Part shown: positions 22,700 to 33,617 of the stretch, one piece after another
Position numbering within the stretch: position 1 is the stretch's first letter
How the letters are laid out: every line of letters starts with the position of its first letter
NCBI GenBank assembly: GCA_030704615.1
Contig: CM060732.1
Span: 44,497,053 to 44,561,052 of the forward strand
Length of the DNA stretch: 64,000 bases
Reading direction: 5' to 3'
Source of the DNA: Takakia lepidozioides
Lineage: Eukaryota > Streptophyta > Takakiopsida > Takakiales > Takakiaceae
Notes under the pieces: generated by a model
What the model saw: only the letters and a program-made list of their open reading frames with translations
Told to the model about the DNA's origin: nothing
The model's database searches: none
Position numbers and translations under genes: made by a program

Positions 22700-23870
22700 T
22701 TAGTTGTAGCACTTGTGGTTTTTGCTTGAGAATGAGAGAAACCAGGTTGTTATGCAAGGAGCACCGTGGAGCTCTTGGTTGTTAGAAGCGGAGGCAATGT
22801 GGGTTACGAGGTAGTAGACCTTGGCATTCAATCTTCAGCTTCAGAGATGAAAGCACCATGCTGGAGGTAATTCCAAAGCACCTTGATGGTTTCAGATTGT
22901 GTACATGCATGAGCAAGCACGATTGGGAAGAGGACCAGTCAAGAGCAGGTTAGAGTGGCTTTGGTGGCAAAGCTGAGAACTGGACTTGGGAATGCGAGCT
23001 TTCATTGTGTGAAGGATTGCAAGACCAAGCGAAAGGGCTGATTTGGCTTGGGGCAAATCAGTGCACTTTGTGGAGTATGTTGAGATTGGGTTTCAATCTC
23101 GAGCTTCAGCATTGAGAGGGCTCTTGTCATGGCAAGAGCAGGGCTGGAACAGGAGTTAAGAGGTGCGGCAAGGCCATGGAATGTGCACCTAGGGTTTCAG
23201 AGCTTGGAAGAAGAGCTCTTGCACCACAAGAGGAGTGTCTTGTGGCTGGAAATGTAAGCCTTAGGGTTTCAGGAGCTTGGCAAAGGCTGTGGAGTGCTTA
23301 GTCTTGTCTTAGAGAGCATCAAGGAGCTAAGGAGCCAAGATAGGGGGTTGATACATCTTGTGTGAAGAGGTTGCATGTGTGGAGCATGTATTCAGCTCAT
23401 CGAAGCTTCCATCTTCAAGCTTGGAGGGCAAGCAAGGAAGAGGGAAGGGCTGACTTCCCTTATGTGAGAGCAATGCATGTGTAGAGCATGCTTTCAGCAT
23501 GTTGAAGGCTTGTACTTTCAGGTTTGGGAGTGCAAGAAAGGAAGGAAGGGGCTGGTTTCCCTGTAGGGTATGTGTGGAGCATGCTTCCAGCCCGCTGAAG
23601 CGTGTATTTTCAGGTTGGTGGGTGCAAGAAAGAAAGAAAAGGGGCTGATTCTCTTGTGGTGAGAGTGGGGCATGTGTGGAGCATGCCTTCAGTCCATTGG
23701 GCTTTTGTTTTCAAGCTTTAGAGAGCTAAAATGGAAGGGCTAGGGCTAGGGCTGGTTCCCACTTGGGTGAAACAGGCCACTCATGACAGTTTAGCCATTT
23801 CTCCAAGGGGTTTAGCCACGCGAAGCTAGGGTTTGTGTCTCTTGGACTCTAGGCTTCTTTGCACCGAGCT
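22700..23870 (+). repeat. Leader-like region with about 100-bp tandem repeats
   Basis: Non-coding, G-rich sequence between repeat X and copy A. A unit containing GCATGTGTGGAGCATG, TTCAG, TTTTCAGG and GCAAGAAAG-AAG recurs at about 23369, 23476, 23569 and 23671. No gag-like protein is found. Confidence 0.6.
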
Positions 23871-25456
23871 ATGGCGGCTGTGAAGAAATCAGCAAGGTAT
23901 TCTTGCTCTTTCGACTCCCACACACCACCAACAGTAGCCCTAAGCCATGAGGAAGATGGCTGCCACAAACCAAGCCTTCTTTCTCACTTAGACTCCCCAA
24001 ACACGCCACTAAACTCAATGGCAAACAACCAAGCCTTGCTGGTTTCCAGCCTCATGATGGGAAAGAACACCCAGCAATTCTGCAACCACATGTTCTACGT
24101 CTGGGACGACAACCACCGATTGCTAGCATGGATGAGATACATCTAGAAATACCATGCGAGAGACAAAGACAAGCATGTTGCTGTGGAGGCAATGGTTTTG
24201 GATCCAGGAAACGACATCGCTAGGCTTCTTACAGCTATGCATGACGTGAACAAGTAAGTCATCCTAGAGACTTCATTCCCTCTGTAGTGTCTTGTTAATC
24301 CCAAAAAAACAGTGTTAAGGAATGCAATGTTTCCAATGTTTTTGCAGATCGACAGAGAAATCGCATGTGACAACAAGCTTGGTCCACACACTATTCCGAA
24401 TTCAGAGGATTGGTCTGATGAAGCTGGATGAATTTCGGACAGTACTCCCCCCCAATATAATTAAGAAGTGCGAAACAGGAAGAGCTGCAGGCACTTGGTA
24501 TTCTTTGACTCGAGAGGCGTTTCTGGAGTACATGTATGCGGTAAGCCCGAGTCTGTACTCAGTTTACTTTTCGAATACATATTTGTAGTCCCTTCGGTGC
24601 TAATCACTATTTGAATCAATGCAGCAAGAACTGGCAGAGGCAGCTGAGAAGGGAAAATCCAAATATTACCGCACTACACCAGAGGAACTAAGGACATCAA
24701 AGGGTGTGGAAGTATCAATAAAAAAGGAGTTTGAAATGCGAAGAACCAAATTGATGTCCGCCTTCGGAAAGCAGCTTAGAATAGTAGATCCTGGACTTGG
24801 TTCTGAGTTCCTTCAGTAGATCAAATCTCACTATGACAAGCATGTGCATCCGGAGATGCAGCAGGAAAAATTGCACCGGCTGGCCATATCCATGGTCGAC
24901 CCACAAACAAAAATAAGGTGGCTGGAGATATGGAACTCAAATCAGACAGTAAAGGACTTGAATCAGTTCCCAAAGAGCACCATACAGCCTGACACAAAGG
25001 TGGAAGGAATCAGTGATTTGGTGTTTGATAACTGGCTCCACAAGGCTACATTTTGGAGTGAGGTGTGTATTCAAATAAGCCGTTTTCTTTTCTTCAATTA
25101 TGTGATGAGTATCTTATTTGCAATACTGACAAATATATAATTTGCAGCTCGAAAATCGCGTCGTCATTGTGCTGGATCAGACTTTGAAGGACTTGAACAT
25201 TTCGATTGTTTCCCCTCCTCAAATGTCATTGGAGGCATACATAAGGAAGTGGAGAGGTCTCACCTGGAGATACTGTTTTTTCCGGGAGTTCTCCAAAGAT
25301 GGTAACATTTTACGGTCCAACGACTTTGACAGTCAGGTTGGAGGAGAGTGGGCCATGATGCGAGTTGTGTACATGTGCAATATCATACTGGAAACTCTAC
25401 TGCACTTTTTGGGAAATAATTTGGCTTCATAAGGATTGTAATCATAGATCCAAATT

Positions 25457-26224
25457 GAATGTCGTTGACGACATTCACTTCTTTGTCTGAGTCATTCTTA
25501 AGCAAGAATTTGAATTCACGTGGATTAGGAGCTTAGGGTGTAATTAGAGTGTCCCTGATTAGAATTGGTAATGTCCCTGAATGGCGTTGACGACATTCAC
25601 ATCCAGAGTTGTTAAGAGGTCCTCAGAGTTATGTAAGTTTTTGTAATGTCCATAGAGTTTACAGTGAGGGTTCCTCACTTCAGTTTGCTGAATATCAATG
25701 CAGACATTCAGTTGTGCATTGCTTTTGCCTCTTGCGAGAAATCTTGAGGCTTGATTAGCTGTGTTATCAAAGATCCAAAGTGAATATCGTTGACGACATT
25801 AACTTCTATGTCTGTGTCATTCACCAGCGACAATTTGAATTTACATGGATTAGGAGCTTAGGGTGTATTAATTGGTTCCTTGTTCGGAATTTTGTGAATG
25901 GCGTTGACGCCATTCACATCCAGTGTTATTATGAGGTCCTCAGTGTTATGTTCGTTATGAATGTCCATCGAGTTTTTAGGGAGGGTTCCTTACTCGAGTT
26001 TCTGAATGTCGTTGCTGACATTCAGTTTCCATCCAATGATTTTGCTTCTTTTGAGAAATCATTAGGCTTGATTAGCAGTGTATTCACAAATCCAAAGTGA
26101 ATGCCGTTGACGACATTCATTTCTATGTCTGTGTCATTCCAAAGCGAGAGTTTGCATTCACGTGGATTAGGGTGTATTTACAGTATCATTGAATGGAATT
26201 TTTTGAATGGCGTTGACGACATTC
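25457..26224 (+). repeat. Array of eight 20-bp palindromes in an intron of copy A
   Basis: The palindrome GAATGNCGTTGACGNCATTC occurs at 25457, 25579, 25690, 25782, 25896, 26004, 26099 and 26205, spaced about 92-122 bp. It is embedded in a larger unit of about 320 bp (starts near 25448, 25772 and 26090). Some copies are perfect with different arm bases (GTC/GAC at 25457, GGC/GCC at 25896); others carry mismatches. Confidence 0.85.
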
Positions 26225-27115
26225 ACGTCCGGAACTGTCGTGTGGTCCTGAAAGGTCCTTGGAGCAGTTCTCAGAGCCATTTCATTCCATGTTTTTTTCA
26301 TTCTGTGCTACTTGCATCTTACTCACTTCGCGCTTTGGTGGGTTGGGATTTATCTCCTGTTTAACAGGTACACGAAATATGTGCTTATGGAAGGAAATCA
26401 CCTGAGCGGTATTCCAGACTATCTTGACATGTGGTCGGACCCTGCAAACGATCCAACGTATACTGCAGGGATATTGACGGACTGGAGTCCTTCTCAGTTC
26501 AGAGACTGTGGCTGGTACCTTGACTGCCTACCGGAGCACACGACCTTTCAAGAACAGCACATGAAATATTTGAACAATAATGCTGAGATGCTGGCGCCTC
26601 TGACTAACGAAGAGTACCAAAGAAACATAGCAACATTGGCTGCCAAGGAGCCTGATGCTCAGGAAACGCCGCAGAAGGGAAAGAATGCGGGCCGCAAACC
26701 AAAAGACAATGCTCTTGATATCATAGCCATCTCACCAGCAAAGCCAAAGGACAAAGACAAGTCCAAAGAGAAGGAAAATGACAAGGGGAAGGAGAAAGAA
26801 AAGGAGATGGAGAGTGGGCATGACTTCACTGCTGGAAGATATACCCGCACAGTTCAGTGCGTGTTCGATGCCAAGCCACACCCTTCCCGTTCTGATTCGG
26901 CAGGAGAGATTAAAATTGTCAATGAGGGTTGGCTGGCAATGATGCAGAGTCGAAAGAGAGGATACACTGGGGTGCCTTTGCCTACCTGAGACAACATAAT
27001 CTCATTCCTCAATCTGGTGAGAATTCCAGTTTATTTCCGTTTTCTCTGAAAGTTTCATTGGCAGTATTTCAGTCTGGTTCTTTGAAAGCATTCTTGCAGA
27101 AGGGAGACGACATAC

Positions 27116-27454
27116 CAGCTGACCAGGGAAACCCCCTTTCACAAGGTAGAGGCTGTTCACACAATTCCATGTGCGCAAAACTTCAAACCCTGAAGACTTC
27201 AGGTATGATGCCAATGCCCGACAACTATCTTTGTCACATGACTGAAAAAGCAGAAGTGTCCCTACATCAGAGAGGAAATTATTACAGAACCCGAACACCC
27301 AACTCCAGTAGTTGTCCTCGAATTTGTTCCAGCCTGGCGTCTTGCCCTTTGGAAGAACTTCTGGCACAGCCTGGCCATCCGGGATGTCGAGAATGACAAT
27401 GTCAGCCGCATATGTTTTCTGCACACCGCACACGCAGGTGGGACCTATGCTCAC
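27116..27454 (-). pseudogene. Inverted middle exon of copy A (motif IV-like)
   Basis: A 113-codon open exon on the strand opposite to the rest of copy A, bounded by an acceptor (GTTGCAG at 27455-27461) and a donor (GTATGT from 27115). It reads VSIGPTCVCGVQKTYAADIV, then ILDIPDG, then FLSDVGTLLLFQSCDKDS and GFEVLRTWNCVNSLYLVKG. The pattern hydrophobic-D-x-P-x-G, a beta strand, then F-x-V matches the motif IV part of amino-methyltransferases (DPPY changed to DIPD). Copy B has the equivalent exon in line with its other exons. Confidence 0.6.
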
Positions 27455-28505
27455 CTGCAACAGACATGTTTATTTTAATGAGTTTCAATGTTCTCTGCAG
27501 CTCCACTCTAGAAAAATCTGTCATGATCGACACCGATCATCACCGATTTGTGATAAAAATGATTGTTTTATGCCTGAGTTCTGAATAGCCGATGTACACA
27601 CTTCCACTATGGATTGTGTTTACCACACTAACTTGCTATCTTTGGCAGACGAGGATGTTCGAGGCGATCTGCCTGCGGAGGATTCGCACCTCAAAGACAC
27701 CATCCTCCATCCGCAGCTTTGAGATTTCTGACCAGGGTTGTTTCGTCAACCCCCCCTATGAGCCGCATGTCGATGACATTTTGTACAACTTCATGCAGTC
27801 CAGTCAGACTCTGAAGAGACCAGATGGCACTCCCTAGAGAGGTGCAAAGGAAAAATCCCCAGCGTTCATGCAAATACTGCTGGAGTCATGCAGCCACCAT
27901 TCTGCACGGGTGGTCGATCTTTCTGTGTCCACAGGTTCGTTCTCTCCCTTCCGAATTGATTTTCTTTCACCAGTTCCATCTGCTTAAATCCCCCCCACCA
28001 AACTGTTCATGTCCTCCTGTCTGGTGCAGGAGCAACTTACCATGCATGCAAGGCAGGCGGAAGAAGCTTTTTTGGCATGGAGGGTGATTTTGACCTCTAC
28101 AACACAGTGCTCCTCCCCCTTTTGTCTGGCTCCACTTCAGGCACACAGACTGATCGGATTCAAATTCGAAATGATGACGATCCCGAAGATAAGCAGGTCG
28201 ACAACGACTTTTCATGTGAGTAAGTGCTAAACCCACTTTGGGAGTCATACTCAATTTCTCAATAACATCAAAGTTACAGTAATAACTTTTTCATGTTGTC
28301 TTTCAGGAAAGGCAGCGGTGGATCTTCAGGAGATACAGTCATTTATGGCGAGTCTGTTTTCGACAGCCCCCTTTCCAATTTTCTGCTTCCTGATTATGCC
28401 GAAGCAATGGCACTTCACGCGGCCGAGTCCCTATCCCCTGAATTTTTACTGCCCGGCCGTAGGTGTAGCCAGCGTAGATCCGGAGTTCTTAAATACTTAG
28501 ACTGA

Positions 28506-29400
28506 GATGCAGAGGAAGCGGGGATACATTGTACTGACTCTGAGTCAGATTGAACTATGTTCTTTTAATATTCTGTTTCATCCTCTTTGGAAAACGTTGA
28601 ATCCCCTTCCTCCACCGTAGTTGTTCTTTTGGAAAGAAAAATAATCAAAGAATCAACTACCATTTAAATTGCAGTATGTATGAATCCATCTCACAAACCT
28701 CTCTCACTCTTGTCATATCCATTGTGCTTTCATCTACAGTGTATTCATGCGTGCTCCATTCATGAATATTTTCCTTTGTTCAACATCCATTGTACATTCA
28801 TCCTCTGTACTCTCTAATCCACCCCACAAACCTACCACACTCATGCCATGTACGTTGTGCATTCGTCTAAAGTTTTAGTCATGCATCTTCCTGTCATGAA
28901 TGTTTTTCATTGCTCAACATCCATTATACATTCATCCATTTGACTCTTATCCATCTCTCATTCATCCATCTACATTCATTTTTCACACTCATCCATCTGT
29001 TTATCATCCAACTGTACATTCATCCATCCTTTATTCATCTGTTGCTTTCAGGTGGGAATGACCACTGCCTTTTATTATGTCGTCCAGCTTGTTTCCACGG
29101 TAAAGGGTGCCAATCCGCGGGAATACACTCCACTTCTTCCTAGGCACGTGGTGACGCGGTCTTCAAGTGTGATGACGTGGAGTGAGCCCCATGATGTGGC
29201 ATTGGCGCAAGGTGACGTGGCGTGAGCGCAGTTGCGCTCACGTGACCAGGCTCATGCCGAGGCATCCCTGCACATCGTCAGGTGTTGGGGCAAGCAATGG
29301 ATCTCAATTGCTTGACCTGGATTATTAGCTTGGCTTTGGCTGAGCAACGCAGAGTGCGAAGTACACTTCCCTCGATGGTCTCTCTGCCTACCGAGATGCA
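28506..29400. repeat. CATT/CATCC-rich repeats and GACGTGG-rich spacer
   Basis: 28680-29040 is dominated by degenerate ATTCATCCAT units. 29140-29245 holds several TGACGTGG or GTGACGCGG motifs. No gag or protease coding is seen, so the retroelement that follows lacks its 5' coding part. Confidence 0.55.
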
Positions 29401-32400
29401 GTGAGTGGGGGCGAGCATGAGAGGACCACGGGGTGCAGGCATCCATGGCACACGTGGGAGGTGCTCGAGGTTCAGAGGGAGTTGGCAGCCAGAGCGGCGG
29501 TGAAGGATGAGGTTGGGGATTTTTCTCGGGTTGAGGAAGTCCTCGAGGATGAGATGATAGGGCATGATGAGGCCTTGTCATTGACTGAGCAGGTAAGGAG
29601 GACTGCTCAAGAGGTTGCAACATAGCAACCACTGGACGCGTCCTCTACCTCTAAGCCCACTAGACTTAAGGTTGCAGTTACGGAGGACAATTGGGAGCCT
29701 GATATTGGACCCATTGTCACCGGAGGAGAGAGACGACATATACGGCGGTTCCTGAGGGCTTACAGGAATTGTTTTACCTTCAGTTTGAAGGACGTGGGAG
29801 CACTGAAGGGTCAAGAGATCCGTATTGAGTTGGCCACTGACACGCCAATCTTTCGGAGACCCTATAGATACAGTGACATGGAGAGGTCTTTGATTCAGAT
29901 GAGGAATCAAGATCTCTGGGAGGCAGGTTTGGTGGAGCTCTCTGGTGGAGAATATGCTTCAGCCACAGTGATGCCAGCCAAGAAGGATGTCTATGGCAAT
30001 TGGACGGAGAGACGTATGTGCGGTGATTACTGGCCTGTAAATCGTCAGACCAAGTCCGATAAGTATGCCATGCCCACACCGGAGGAGATCTTTGATGCCA
30101 TTGGGCATGCTAAGGTCTTTAGCACTTTGGATTTACGATCCGGATATCACCAGTTGTCAATCAAGGAGGCGGACAAGTAGAAGACGACATTCTGGGGGAT
30201 CAATGAGCACGGCAAGGATTGCCTATATCAGTGGCGGTTCTTACCATTTGGGCTTAAGAACGCTCCTGCAGAGTTTCAAAGAGTCATGGATAGGATTCTA
30301 GCAGGGGTGGACTTTGCTCGGTGCTACATAGATGACATCATCATCTTTAGTGCTACGGTAGAGGAGCATGAGAGACACCTTCAAGTGGTATTGGAGCGCT
30401 TGAGAGCGCACGGATTGAAGTTGCATCCGGGGAAGTGCAAGTTTTTCCACAACCAGATTGAGTATCTGGGTCACATGATATATCCTGGAGGATTGGGGGT
30501 ATAGCAGACAAAGGTAGAGGCTATTGCACAAATTCCACATCCCACGGATGTGAGCCGAGTTCGAGCTTTCATGGGGTGGCAGTGGGAAGATGAGCAGGAA
30601 CGAGCTTTTCAAGAGCTCAAGGCGAGGTTGACCTCGGCGCCTATCCTGAGACGACCTATCAGGGGGCGTCCCTTTCAGCTGCATATGGATTGGAGCATGC
30701 TGGGGCTTGGAACAGTGCTCACACAGGTGGATGATGAGGGAAGAGAGTTCGTAGTGGCTTATGCTAGCCGCTCGAACAACGCTGCAGAGGCTAAGTACAA
30801 CTCATATGAAGGAGAGTGCTTAGCTGCAATGTGGGCCGTGACACACTTCAGGTGCTATCTATACGACAATCTCTTCACCCTTGTCACGGATCACCAGCCA
30901 CTCAAGTGGTTGATGGAGTTAGACAAACTTACGGGGAAGCTTACACGGTGGGCACTCATACTCCAGGAGTATGACTTTCAGGTTGTGCATCGACCGGATT
31001 TGGTCAATCGGGATGTGGATGGATTGAGTCACAATCCATGCACGAGCCAGCATGATGACACTAGAGCTCGGTGGCATGGTGAGACGGACGAGGAGATGGT
31101 GCCGGGATGGCATGCATTTGTCTTTTTGTGTATCTTGGCATCGGGAGGTCAGGTTGGACCTACAACAGGGATGACTGTAAACGGAGTGTCTGAGGACCCT
31201 GAGGCTAGTGATGAGCCAGGTGGTACCCGAGATATACATGAGGATTCGGCTGTGTTGGACTACCTCCATACTGGAGACACGGCAGCCACTATGACTGCCA
31301 AGGAGAGGGATCGGATCCTGCAACGAGCCAAGAGGTTCAAGTGGGAGGGGATACAGCTGCTCCGAGTATGGGAGGATGGACGGGTGAGGATTGTGCCTCA
31401 CCCCACACAGCGTGCACGGTTAGTGCGGCATGCCCATGAGGAGTTGGGGCATTTTGGAGTGCGACGCACTCACAGTTTACTGCAGGGGCAGTATTGGTGG
31501 CGTGGTATACATACAGAGGTGCAACAGTTCGTGGCTAGGTGCATGGTGTGTGACAGGGTGCATGCTTCATTCAACGCCCCTACACCACAGTTGCATCCTT
31601 TACCAATCATGGGATTAGGCTACAGGTGGAGTCTTGACTTCGCAGGACCGTTGCCACTGACTATGCGCCACCACATATATGTGTTGGTGATGGTGGAGCA
31701 CTTCTCCAAGTGGATTGAGTTGGTTCCATTGCCTGACAAGGCTAGTGAGGGGGCTGCGTATGCATTCTTGGATCGTGTGCTTAGCCGATTTGGTGCTCCA
31801 GCTGAGGTACTCACGGACCAAGGGAGAGATTTCTTGGGGGAGTTTCAGGCTTTGTGTGATAAAGCCTTGATAGACCACCGCACCACTTCTCGGGATCATC
31901 CTGAGGCCGATGGCTTGGCAGAGAGAGTTGTTCAGACGGTGAAGAGGGGTTTGCGCAAGTATGGCTTGCAGAAGGGACACCTAGGAGATTGAGATCTTCA
32001 GGTGCCTTGGTTAACCATGGGCTACAGGTTCAGTAAACAAGCATCACTTGCCTCCTTCTCACCATATTTCCTTCTCTTTGGCCGAGAGCCGGATTTGCCT
32101 GCAGCCATTCGTAGGGACACTGCTCAAGTCCTTAACCTTGACGATCCGGACGTGTGGGTACATGCATGTGATCAATGTGCAGAGTTGTTCAAGAAAGTCA
32201 TGCCCATGGTTTTGAGAACCTTGCCATTGCACAACACCGTGATACGTTGAAGTATGCCAGTATACGTGGTGGAGGATATCGTCCTGGGGTTCGGAGGTTT
32301 AGCCCTGATGACTATGTTTATTTGCAGCAGACTACTCCTACGACTCTGGATGTTACTGCAGGGCGTGTTATTCTGAGGGTTCGAGAGGTGTTGCCCTCAG

Positions 32401-32675
32401 GGGTCCTGATCTTGGAGGGTCGGGATGGCATGATTTGGAAGGACCATGTGCGTAATTGTGCGTCATGTCACCTTCCCAATGTCGATGGCAGAGTTGACCC
32501 AGACTTGGCAGTGGTACCTTCAGGTTTGAGGTGCATGCTCTGTGGGTCTGCCAAAGGGGCAGCCACCATGCTGGTGTGTGATCGATGCTCAAGGGGTTGG
32601 TATATGGGATGCTTGACACCACCTCTTGAGAAGGTTCCTGACAGAGATTGGTTGTGTTCACACTACTTGGGATAG
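29401..32675 (+). mobile_element. Ty3/gypsy pol, degenerate: RT, RNase H, integrase, C-terminal PHD-like finger
   Basis: In frame 1 the order is RT (CGDYWPVNRQTKSDKY, FSTLDLRSGYHQL, CYIDDIIIF), RNase H (LHMDWSMLGLGTVLTQ, VTDHQPLKWL), integrase zinc finger (HAHEELGHFGV ... CMVC) and DDE core (SLDFAGPLP, LTDQGRDF, EADGLAERVVQ). After a frameshift near 32200 comes a C-terminal domain ending in a cysteine pattern (CMLC ... CDRC ... GWYMGC ... DWLC). Stops fall at 29623, 30178, 30502 and 31990. Residues joining RT and RNase H are deleted near 30575 (FMG joined to WQW). Gag and protease are absent. It is dead. A purine tract at about 32922-32934 precedes the LTR. Confidence 0.93.
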
Positions 32676-32935
32676 TGGCAGTGGACATGACTGGAGGCAG
32701 CTAACAAGACATGGGAGGCCAAGCTCATAGGAGTCAATACATGAGATCCCAAGCTCAAGTTCACAGGTTGCAAGACGGCGACTAACGATGGGGCAACTCT
32801 TGCACCCGGCCTCTTGATCTATCGAGTTTGAGTGTAGTAGGGATAGTGGTAGAGGACTTAGTGAGGCTATGGTCACTATCACATCTTGTGGCTACCTGGA
32901 CTTAGAGATCTAAGCACCAGCTAGGGGGGCGATTG

Positions 32936-33121
32936 TGTGGACTAGTGACTGCCATAGTGGGCAGCATAGTGGCAGCCTAGTGACTGACTAGTTGTAGCCT
33001 AGTGGTTGGACTAGTGGCTGGGCTAGTGGTGGACTAGTGATATACTAGTGTGTGGCGTGCACATGTGTTGTGTGGTTTTGGACAACAATGTAGTTGTGTA
33101 GCGATATGTATGCGCACGACA
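32936..33121 (+). mobile_element. LTR-like repeat a, first copy
   Basis: Starts TGTGTGGACTAGTGACTG right after a G-rich tract and ends GCGCACGACA (TG...CA), about 186 bp, rich in ACTAGTG units. It recurs at 33441-33617. Its position just after the purine tract and downstream of pol fits a 3' LTR. Confidence 0.6.
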
Positions 33122-33122
33122 A

Positions 33123-33439
33123 CTGTCAAGTTATTTTACTACTAGTGTGAAACTAGCTAGGAAATAGCTAGCTTTTACATATTGACATTTGGGATTGGCC
33201 CAAGTGTCAATCCAGGGGTCAATGCAAATTTAGGCCCTGGAGTGGTTATCTTCACGGCAAGCGCATGAGGCTCATCTTTCTCGAGTTGAGCCTCACCGCG
33301 CCTAGCTATGACGCCGTAATGTGGATTCCCCATGGCGTGGGGTGCACTTGGCTTGACTTGTATTTGAGTGACGAGGTTATATATGCATGAGTTTATGCTT
33401 CAGCTTTGTGAGCTCGTGCTTGTATTCTTCTTCTTTATA
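33123..33439 (+). mobile_element. LTR-like repeat X, right copy
   Basis: Same 317 bp as 22341-22657, about 96% identical and in the same orientation, sandwiched between two copies of LTR-like repeat a. The pair defines an interval of about 11 kb holding copy A and the gypsy pol. Confidence 0.65.
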
Positions 33440-33440
33440 T

Positions 33441-33617
33441 TGTGTGGCCTAGTGACTGCCATAGTGGGCAGCATAGTGGCAGCCTAGTGACTGACTAGTT
33501 GTAGCCTAGTGGTTGGACTAGTGGCTGGACTAGTGGTACACTAGTGTGTGGCGTGCACATGTGTTGTGTGGTTTTGGACAGCGATGTAGTTGTGTAGCGA
33601 TATGTATGCGCACGACA
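33441..33617 (+). mobile_element. LTR-like repeat a, second copy
   Basis: Begins TGTGTGGCCTAGTGACTG and ends GCGCACGACA, about 177 bp and very similar to 32936-33121 with a short internal deletion. It forms the right border of the insertion in copy B. No clear target duplication is found with the left border at 22341. Confidence 0.6.

Larger units (their letters stand above)
23871..28505 (+). pseudogene. Methyltransferase-like family, copy A, multi-exon pseudogene
   Basis: Exons with GT-AG borders and matching phases: to 24253, 24348-24540, 24625-25062, from 25148, from 26368 to 26989, 27649-27934, 28030-28219 and 28307-28505. The N-terminal half (NTQQFCNHMFYVWDDNHRLL; VFDNWLHKATFWSELENRVV) is unfamiliar. 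A Lys/Glu-rich stretch at about 26740-26815 follows. The C-terminal half reads FVNPPYEPHVDDI and VVDLSVSTGATYHACKAGG plus FFGMEGD, like the motif I region of beta-class DNA amino-methyltransferases, where motif IV precedes motif I. In-frame stops at 24144, 24817, 26987 and 27835 disable it. The expected motif IV exon is present but inverted (27116-27454). Function of the intact family is inferred only from the fold. Confidence 0.6.

Noticed and set aside
25457-26224. CRISPR-like array
   Set aside because: Regular spacing suggested it, but this is plant nuclear DNA. The intervening sequences are themselves repeats of a 320-bp unit rather than unique spacers.
26929-27396. Plus-strand 155-codon frame continuing copy A
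   Set aside because: The opposite strand of this interval reads as a methyltransferase-like exon with proper splice sites and a homologue in copy B, so the plus frame is a shadow.
24144-30504. Internal TAG/TGA codons as sites rescued by U-to-C RNA editing
   Set aside because: Reverse editing is known in organelles of ferns and hornworts. These are nuclear TE-like sequences that also carry frameshifts and deletions, so decay is the simpler reading.
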